Source: Mycobacterium lehmannii
GTDB lineage: Bacteria; Actinomycetota; Actinomycetes; Mycobacteriales; Mycobacteriaceae
Direction of reading: 5' to 3'
Assembly: GCF_002245535.1 (NCBI RefSeq)
Contig: NZ_NKCN01000018.1
Coordinates: 55,482 to 119,481, forward strand
Length of the DNA stretch: 64,000 nt
Shown: positions 25,250-31,297 of the stretch, piece after piece
Layout: the number at the start of each line of letters is the position of its first letter
How positions within the stretch are numbered: the stretch's first letter is position 1
Notes under the pieces: model-generated
Databases searched by the model: none
The model's input: the letters and a program-made list of their open reading frames with translations, nothing else
What the model was told of the DNA's origin: nothing
Translations under genes and position numbers: made by a program

Positions 25250-26455
25250 GTGACGATCAGCACCCGTTCGGATGACCAGACCGCTCCCGATGTGGCCGGC
25301 GATCCCTACGGTTTCTTCGAGCGCATGCGCACGACGGAGCCGGTGTGGCGCGGCACGATCATGGACACCACCGACATCCCGCCGGAGTTGCTGCCACCGG
25401 AGGAATGGACGCTGTTTGACTACGACAGCGTGTACAACGCCTTCCGCGACAGCGACGTCTACGGCTCGGAGGTGTACCACCGCACCATCGAGTTGGTGTT
25501 CGGCCCGACGATCCTCGGGATGCACGGCAAGCAGCATCACGACCACCGCAGCCTGGTGGCCAAGGCGTTCCGGCAGACCGCGCTGGCTCAGTGGGAACCC
25601 GAGGTGATTGTCCCGATCTGCGAGAAGCTGGTCGACGAGTTCATTGACGACGGCGAGGTCGATCTGGTCAAGGCGGTGACCTTCGAGTTCCCGACCCGCG
25701 TCACCGCAGAGCTGTTGGGGCTCCCGCAAGACGATCTGGAGATGTTCCGCCGCCTCTCACTCGAACTGATCTCGATCACCGAAGACATCGAGGCAGGATT
25801 GACCGCTTCGGTCGAACTCGGCGCGTACTTCCAGGAGCAGGTGGACCAGCGGCGCCGCCGGATGACCGACGACGTCATCGGCGACTTGGTCGGTGCTGAG
25901 ATCGACGGTGAGCGGCTGACCGACGAGGCGATCATCTCGTTTCTGCGGCTGTTGCTGCCCGCCGGGCTGGAGACCACCTACCGGTCGTCGGGCAACCTGC
26001 TGTATCTGCTGTTGACGCACCCTGACCAACTCGAGGCGGTCCAACGTAACCGTGAGCTGATCGGAGCCGCGTTCGAGGAGGGGTTGCGTTTCGAGACGCC
26101 GTTGGTGACGGTTCCGAGGTCCACGACGTGCGACGTGGAAATCCACGGCGTCCCCATACCGAAGGGCGCACAGGTCAACCTCTGTATCGGATCGGCAAAC
26201 CGCGACGAAAAGCGTTGGGAAAACGCGAATGTATTCGACATCCACCGCCCGCGGCGTGCTCACACCTCGTTCGCCGGTGGGCTGCACAGCTGTCTGGGAA
26301 TGCATCTGGCCCGAGTGGAGACCCGCGTGATGTTGACCAGCTTGTTCGACCGCGCAACGGATTTCGAACTGCAGGTCGATGAGGACACGCGGCTCGCCGG
26401 TTTGCCGTTCCGCTCGCCCATCCATCTGCCGGTCACCTTCCGCCCGACACGATGA
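25250..26455 (+). CDS. Cytochrome P450 (second of three)
   Basis: 401 residues from GTG 25250, with a GGGAGG site. I-helix LLPAGLETT, ExxR-like segment in FEEGLRFETP, heme loop FAGGLHSCLGMHLAR with C348. The N-terminal half has the HGKQHHDHRSLVAKAF segment in place of the usual DPPEHTRLRR motif. It is coupled to the alcohol dehydrogenase (ATGA overlap), suggesting hydroxylation followed by oxidation of the product alcohol. No ferredoxin gene is nearby. Confidence 0.93.
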   Translation: MTISTRSDDQTAPDVAGDPYGFFERMRTTEPVWRGTIMDTTDIPPELLPPEEWTLFDYDSVYNAFRDSDVYGSEVYHRTIELVFGPTILGMHGKQHHDHRSLVAKAFRQTALAQWEPEVIVPICEKLVDEFIDDGEVDLVKAVTFEFPTRVTAELLGLPQDDLEMFRRLSLELISITEDIEAGLTASVELGAYFQEQVDQRRRRMTDDVIGDLVGAEIDGERLTDEAIISFLRLLLPAGLETTYRSSGNLLYLLLTHPDQLEAVQRNRELIGAAFEEGLRFETPLVTVPRSTTCDVEIHGVPIPKGAQVNLCIGSANRDEKRWENANVFDIHRPRRAHTSFAGGLHSCLGMHLARVETRVMLTSLFDRATDFELQVDEDTRLAGLPFRSPIHLPVTFRPTR

Positions 26456-27609
26456 GGAGCCGGGCGGCGATTCTGCACGACGTCGGCGGTCCGTGGTCGG
26501 TGGAAGACTTCGAACTGGACCCCCCGCGGGCCGGCGAGGTGCTCGTCGAGATGGCCGCGGCCGGATTGTGTCACTCCGACGATCACATCCTCAAGGGCGA
26601 CATGTCGGTCTCGAACGAGATCGCCCGCCAGTACGGTCTGACGCCGATGTTCCCGATGATCGGCGGCCATGAGGGCTCCGGCACGGTGGTCGAGATCGGC
26701 GAGGGCGTAGCGGAATTCGAGGTCGGCGACCACGTCGTGATGTCGTTCGTCGCGGTGTGCGGGCGATGCCGCTGGTGCGCGTCGGGGATGGAGTACCTGT
26801 GTGACGAGGGCGCCGGGACCATGGCTCCGGGGATGCCGACCGACCAGACCTTCCGCCATCACACGCTCGACGGTCGCCCGCTCGGGCATCTGTCGAAGGT
26901 AGGTGCTTTCGCCAGACATACCGTGGTCTCGGTGCACTCGCTGGTCAAGGTCGACCCGCACCTGCCGCTCATCGCAAGTGCGCTGCTGTCCTGTGCCGTC
27001 CCGACCGGCTACGGCTCGGCGGCCAACCGCGCGAACGTGCGCGGCGGTGACACCGTCGTGGTGATCGGGGCCGGTGGCATCGGCACCGCGGCGATCCAAG
27101 GCGCGCGAATCAACGGCGCCGCGCAGATCGTGGCTGTCGATCCCGTCGAGTTCAAACAGAAGGCAGCGCTGCAGTTCGGTGCCACACACAGTGTCTCGAC
27201 CGTTGCAGAAGCACTCGATCTGGTCCGCGACCTCACCAGCGGCGTCATGGCGGACAGCGTGATTGCCGCGCCGTCGCTGATCGCAGGCGAGGACGTCGAC
27301 GCCTACCTGAAGCTGACGCGCAAGGGCGGCACCTGCGTGCTGACCGGGATGACGGCCCAGACGACACGATCGGCGAAGATCGCGCTGCAGGACTTCATCC
27401 TGTGGAACAAGAACCTCGTCGGCACCGTCTTCGGTTCCTGCAACCCGCGATCCGACATCGGCCGGCTGGCCACCCTCTACCAGTCGGGCCTGCTCCAACT
27501 CGACGAGATGATCACCCGCCGGTATCGGCTCGACGACATCAACAGCGCGTACGAAGACCTGTTAGAGGGCGAGATCATCCGAGGTGTCATCGATTTCGCG
27601 CTCGACTAG
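26452..27609 (+). CDS. Zinc-dependent alcohol dehydrogenase, NDMA-dependent (mycofactocin-linked) type
   Basis: 385 residues. Catalytic zinc ligands C40, H73 (GHEGSG) and C181; structural zinc cysteines C103, C106, C109 and C117. The NAD-binding loop GAGGIG is at 206-211. Length and the IARQYGLTPMFPMIGGHEG stretch match the actinobacterial NDMA-dependent MDR alcohol dehydrogenases, in which NAD(H) is bound non-exchangeably and re-oxidised through mycofactocin. That cofactor role is established for the family and inferred here. Coupled to the upstream P450. Convergent with the small secreted-protein gene. Confidence 0.9.
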   Translation: MRSRAAILHDVGGPWSVEDFELDPPRAGEVLVEMAAAGLCHSDDHILKGDMSVSNEIARQYGLTPMFPMIGGHEGSGTVVEIGEGVAEFEVGDHVVMSFVAVCGRCRWCASGMEYLCDEGAGTMAPGMPTDQTFRHHTLDGRPLGHLSKVGAFARHTVVSVHSLVKVDPHLPLIASALLSCAVPTGYGSAANRANVRGGDTVVVIGAGGIGTAAIQGARINGAAQIVAVDPVEFKQKAALQFGATHSVSTVAEALDLVRDLTSGVMADSVIAAPSLIAGEDVDAYLKLTRKGGTCVLTGMTAQTTRSAKIALQDFILWNKNLVGTVFGSCNPRSDIGRLATLYQSGLLQLDEMITRRYRLDDINSAYEDLLEGEIIRGVIDFALD

Positions 27610-27636
27610 ACCGCAGGCAGTCTGGCCGGATCGCGA

Positions 27637-27873
27637 CTAGTACTGGCCCAGTGGGCGACACACGTTGGAGATCGGATTCCAGTACTCGCCCGGTGCGCAT
27701 GCCAACGGGGCGGTCGCCACCGGACCGCGACACACGTTCGCGACCGGATCCCACCACCCGTTCGGGCAGTCGAGGGGTTGCGCCGCACCGGTTGCCGAGG
27801 TTGCGATCGAGAATGCCGCGATCGGGCCGGCAGCTGCGGCGAGGACCATTGCACGAGAAATGATCTTGCTCAT
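27637..27873 (-). CDS. Small secreted cysteine-containing protein (78 aa)
   Basis: From ATG 27873. Signal peptide about 1-30 (ISRAMVLAAAAGPIAAF, cut after SATGAAQ). The mature part contains two similar units, LDCPNGWWDPVANVCRGP and LACAPGEYWNPISNVCRPLG, each with two cysteines in the same spacing. They look like an internal duplication of a ~24-residue C-x(11)-C module. Function unknown. Confidence 0.78.
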   Translation of the reverse strand: MSKIISRAMVLAAAAGPIAAFSIATSATGAAQPLDCPNGWWDPVANVCRGPVATAPLACAPGEYWNPISNVCRPLGQY

Positions 27874-27931
27874 GCGACGAGCTTGCCCCAAACGACGCCG
27901 TCGCAAACCGCCGGCTCCAGAGAAACCCTCC

Positions 27932-27976
27932 TAAGGGGTTGATCGCACGCATCAGGTACGTGCGATCAACCCGTTA
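27932..27976 (-). terminator. Terminator hairpin after the third P450 operon
   Basis: Arms 27936-27949 and 27959-27972 (GGGTTGATCGCACG and its complement) form a perfect 14-bp stem with a 9-nt loop. Three more outer pairs after one mismatch extend it to 27932-27976. It lies 20 bp after the P450 stop at 27997 and separates that operon from the small secreted gene. Confidence 0.85.
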
Positions 27977-27996
27977 AGTCCCCAAAGCTGCTCGCC

Positions 27997-29211
27997 TCAG
28001 GGCAATACGACGTCGAGCCGCTCCCAGCCGCGGACCGTCGACGTCGGCGCCAGCCGCGCGGTCTCGGTGTCGATGTCCCACTCCGGCCACCGGTTGAGCA
28101 GCTCGTCGAGGGCGACGCGGCCCTCCAACCGGGCGAGGTTAGCGCCCAGACAGTAGTGCACCCCTTTGCCGAACGTGATGTGGCTGATGTTGTCCCGGTG
28201 GATGTCGAACGTGTCCGGATTGTCGTAGCGGCGCGGGTCCCGGTTGGCCGCCCCGAACATCAGGAGTATCGCGCTGCCGGCCGGCACGGTCCGCCCGTGC
28301 GCCTCGAAATCCCTTGTGACCAAGCGCGCCACGTTGTGACCGGTCGGCTCGTACCGCAACGTCTCGTCGACCACGCGCTGCAACAACGACCGGTCCGCGA
28401 CGACCTCGCGGCGTTGATCAGGATGCTCGGCGAGCACTTTGGCCAGCCAGCCGATGAGCCGGCCGGTGGTCTCGTTGCCTGCGCCCGCGACCACCTGCGT
28501 GTAGTGCAGGACCTCTTTGCGGGTGAGCTTGCGCGTCACGCCGTTCTCGTCCTCGAACTCGACGTTGAGAAGGGCGGTCATCAAGTCGTCCGAGGGGTTC
28601 TTTGCGCGCCAGTCGACGTATTCGGCGTAGATGCTGCCGTCGGCGATCTTGTCCGCCCGTACCACCTTCATGGGTGAGCCGGGTTTGGTGCGCAGGCTCG
28701 CGTCGTTGGCGTCGCGCACCGTCACCTGCTCCGATTCGGGGATGCCGAGCAGCATCCCGATGACGCGCATGGGCATCATCGACGCGAGCTCGGCGATGAT
28801 GTCGAACCGCTCGGCGCCGACCAACGGATTGAGGCAGTTGACGCAGTACTGGCGGATCTGGTCCTCGAGCTCGGCCATCCGACGTGGGGTGAACACCCGC
28901 GACATCAGGCCGCGCAGCCTCGTGTGTACCGGCGGATCCTCCATCATCATCACGCCTTTGGGCATCTCGAACTCCGACTGGATGAGTTCGAGGATGTCGC
29001 CGCGGCTGTTGGAGAATGTCTGCCAGTCGAGCAGCGCCCGCTCGACGTCGTCGTGGCGCGACAACGCCCAGAAGTCGTAGGACTCGTTGTAATAGAGCGG
29101 CGCTTCCTCCCGCAGGCGGACATACGTCGGATACGGGTCGGCGACGATGTCCACCCGGTACGGGTCGTAGTAAACGGCGCTGCCGTGGGCCTTCTCGTCA
29201 ACAGCTGTCAT
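27997..29211 (-). CDS. Cytochrome P450 (third of three)
   Basis: 404 residues from ATG 29211. I-helix VVAGAGNETT, ExxR in VDETLRYEP, heme loop FGKGVHYCLGANLARLEG with C354. EDPPVHTRLRGLMSRVFTP is the usual helix-C region. It is typical of soluble mycobacterial P450s that use ferredoxin, but none is encoded nearby. It lies 10 bp downstream of the mycofactocin-type SDR gene and is transcribed with it, under likely control of the divergent TetR. Confidence 0.93.
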   Translation of the reverse strand: MTAVDEKAHGSAVYYDPYRVDIVADPYPTYVRLREEAPLYYNESYDFWALSRHDDVERALLDWQTFSNSRGDILELIQSEFEMPKGVMMMEDPPVHTRLRGLMSRVFTPRRMAELEDQIRQYCVNCLNPLVGAERFDIIAELASMMPMRVIGMLLGIPESEQVTVRDANDASLRTKPGSPMKVVRADKIADGSIYAEYVDWRAKNPSDDLMTALLNVEFEDENGVTRKLTRKEVLHYTQVVAGAGNETTGRLIGWLAKVLAEHPDQRREVVADRSLLQRVVDETLRYEPTGHNVARLVTRDFEAHGRTVPAGSAILLMFGAANRDPRRYDNPDTFDIHRDNISHITFGKGVHYCLGANLARLEGRVALDELLNRWPEWDIDTETARLAPTSTVRGWERLDVVLP

Positions 29212-29221
29212 CGGTTCTCCC

Positions 29222-30058
29222 CTACTTCAGGAGGCTGCCGGCGTCGACGGGCAGAGTCACGCCGGTGATGTAGCGGGCTTCGTCGGAGGCGAGGAACAGC
29301 ACCGCGTTGCTGATGTCGACCGGCTCCACCCACGGGATCGGAAGGAAATGGAACGACTGGCAGATCGGCGCGAGATCGTCAGGTCCCGGGTTCTCCAGGT
29401 CCGGACGAAACAGCCGGTAGGTCGGCTCGTTCATCAACAGCGGGGTGCACACATGAGTCGGGTGCACGCTGTTGACCCGGATCGAGTGCGCTCCGAGTTC
29501 GACGGCGAAGGTGCGCATCAGCCCGACGACACCATGCTTCGCGGCGATGTAGTGGCCCACCTGCGGGTAGGCCTTGGTGCCGCCGACCGAGCTGGTGAGG
29601 ATGATCGATCCGCCCCGGCCGCCGGCCAGAAGATGTGGCACCGCCGCTTTGACGGTCTTCCACACGCCGCTGAGGTTGACGTCGATCGTCTCGTCGAAGC
29701 GGTCCTCGGCCATCTTGTGCAGCTTCACGCCGGTGGTGCCGATGCCGGCGTTGGCCACGACGATGTCGAGGCCACCGAGTTGTTCCACGCCGCTATCCAC
29801 GGCGGACTTCAGCGCGTCGAAGTCGCGGACGTCGACTTCGGCCGTGACGATGCGTCGGTCGAAATTCTTGACCATGTCGGCGGTCTCGGCGAGGTCCTCG
29901 GGAGTGGCCGCCGGTGCGGTCGAGTCCTCGAAACCTCGGCAGATGTCGACCGCGATGACGTCGGCGCCCTCCTGCGCCAGCCGCACCGCGTGGCTGCGGC
30001 CCTGACCGCGTGCCGCGCCGGTGACGAACGCGACCTTGCCTGCTACCCGACCCGCCAT
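29222..30058 (-). CDS. Mycofactocin-coupled SDR family oxidoreductase
   Basis: 278 residues from ATG 30058. The opening GRVAGKVAFVTGAARGQGRS and the insert DSTAPAATPEDLAETADMV between the first strand pairs match the SDR subfamily linked to mycofactocin, in which the NAD is buried. The active site has SSVGG and Y-IAAK. It probably oxidises a secondary alcohol, such as one made by the P450 encoded downstream. The dependence on mycofactocin comes from family knowledge; no mft gene is in the window. Confidence 0.9.
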   Translation of the reverse strand: MAGRVAGKVAFVTGAARGQGRSHAVRLAQEGADVIAVDICRGFEDSTAPAATPEDLAETADMVKNFDRRIVTAEVDVRDFDALKSAVDSGVEQLGGLDIVVANAGIGTTGVKLHKMAEDRFDETIDVNLSGVWKTVKAAVPHLLAGGRGGSIILTSSVGGTKAYPQVGHYIAAKHGVVGLMRTFAVELGAHSIRVNSVHPTHVCTPLLMNEPTYRLFRPDLENPGPDDLAPICQSFHFLPIPWVEPVDISNAVLFLASDEARYITGVTLPVDAGSLLK

Positions 30059-30077
30059 CGCCGCAGCTCCCCTCGCT

Positions 30078-30097
30078 TGTTGGGCGATCGCCCAACA
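30078..30097. promoter_or_regulatory. Perfect 20-bp palindrome, probable TetR operator
   Basis: TGTTGGGCGATCGCCCAACA reads identically on both strands. It sits in the 53-bp gap between the SDR start (30058, leftward) and the TetR start (30112, rightward), so one repressor dimer could cover both promoters. Confidence 0.75.
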
Positions 30098-30111
30098 TCT
30101 AGGCTGGCGCC

Positions 30112-30708
30112 ATGTCTAGCAGCCCCGTCGGCGAGCGGTCAAGGGGTGGACGCGAGTCGACCGCTCGCTCGGCCCTGATCGAGGCGACCGCCCAGGTCAT
30201 GCTCGAAGAGGGCTACGCCGCAGCCACGTCTCGGAGGGTGGCGGCCCGGGCCGGGGTGAAGCCCGCGCTGGTGCACTACTACTTCCCGAGCATGGACGAT
30301 TTGTTCCTTGCCGTGCTGCGCGAAGGCGCCGAGGCCAACCTGTCCCGTCAGCGTGAAGCCGCCGATGCCGACGAACCCCTGCACGCGCTGTGGCGCCTCA
30401 ACAGCACCCACGGTGCGCGGCTCTTCATGGAGTTCATGGCACTGGCCAATCACCGCAAGGACATCCGCAGTGAGATCGCGGCGTACGCCGAGCGGTTCGG
30501 AGGCGTCGAAGAAAGCGTGGTCGCCGCGGCGATGAAGGCCCACGGCGCCGACGTCGAGGCATTCCCGCCCGTGGTCATGTCTATGATCGTCACCAGCTTG
30601 GCCCGCATCGTCCTTCTCGAACGGGGGCTCGGCATAACCCGAGGTCATGCCGAGGCGGTAGCGTTCATCGAGCGCTACCTGAACCGCTTCGAAATCAAGT
30701 CGTCGTGA
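30112..30708 (+). CDS. TetR-family transcriptional regulator
   Basis: 198 residues from ATG 30112. The N-terminal helix-turn-helix is clear (ALIEATAQVMLEEGYAA, then SRRVAARAGVKPALVHYYF). The ligand-binding C-terminal half is helical, with no obvious metal or cofactor site. Divergent from the SDR-P450 operon across the palindrome at 30078-30097, so it most likely represses that operon and itself. The inducer is presumably the operon's substrate. Confidence 0.9.
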   Translation: MSSSPVGERSRGGRESTARSALIEATAQVMLEEGYAAATSRRVAARAGVKPALVHYYFPSMDDLFLAVLREGAEANLSRQREAADADEPLHALWRLNSTHGARLFMEFMALANHRKDIRSEIAAYAERFGGVEESVVAAAMKAHGADVEAFPPVVMSMIVTSLARIVLLERGLGITRGHAEAVAFIERYLNRFEIKSS

Positions 30709-30753
30709 CCTGGCCCACACCGTCGACGCGCGGGTGACCAGCAGCACTCTGAC

Positions 30754-30774
30754 TTGAGTTAACCTAGGGCTCAA
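30754..30774. promoter_or_regulatory. Imperfect dyad upstream of mmpS
   Basis: TTGAG (30754-30758) and CTCAA (30770-30774) flank an 11-nt centre that includes TTAACCTA. It resembles half of an IdeR-type box but is not a full match. It lies about 95 bp before the mmpS ATG. Confidence 0.3.
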
Positions 30775-30868
30775 TGAGAACTTATACGGGCTAAGTTACG
30801 TACAGACGCATGCACAACGACGAATACGACTTGAGGGCGGATATGGGTTGCATCGGGCGGACGCAGTA

Positions 30869-31297
30869 ATGCTCCGGAAGGCGAGAAAGGTCTGGCTGCC
30901 CATCGTCATCATCGTCGTGGTGACCATCGCGGGTTTCACGGTCAGTCGCATCCGGACCTTCTTCGGCGCCGAAGGCGTCATCGTCACCCCTCGGGTGTTC
31001 GCTGACGACCCCGAACCTTTCGACCCGAAGGTCATCAAATACGAGATCTTCGGTACCGGCTCGTATGCCGACATCAACTATCTGGACCTCGACGCCAGAC
31101 CGCAGCGCATCGACGGCGCGTCGTTGCCCTGGTCGTTGACCCTTCAGACCACGGCGCCGTCGGCCGCGCCCAACATCGTCGCTCAGGGAGACGGCCAGAC
31201 CATCACCTGCCGAATCACCGTCGATGACGAGATCAAGGACGAAAGAACCTCCACTGGCGTGAACGCCCAAACCTTCTGCTTTGTGAAATCCGCATGA
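30869..31297 (+). CDS. MmpS-family membrane protein
   Basis: 142 residues from ATG 30869 (TTG 30848 is in frame upstream). One N-terminal membrane helix (about 8-28, VWLPIVIIVVVTIAGFTV) is followed by an extracytoplasmic domain with ADINYLDLDARPQRIDG, LPWSLTLQTT and a terminal C-x-x-x-V (TFCFVKSA). MmpS proteins are partners of MmpL transporters for lipid or siderophore export. The stop overlaps the mmpL start (ATGA), the standard arrangement. Confidence 0.9.
   Translation: MLRKARKVWLPIVIIVVVTIAGFTVSRIRTFFGAEGVIVTPRVFADDPEPFDPKVIKYEIFGTGSYADINYLDLDARPQRIDGASLPWSLTLQTTAPSAAPNIVAQGDGQTITCRITVDDEIKDERTSTGVNAQTFCFVKSA

Noticed and set aside
30754..30774. A true IdeR iron box upstream of mmpS
   Set aside because: Only about 11 of 19 positions agree with the consensus I know. 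Kept only as a low-confidence dyad.
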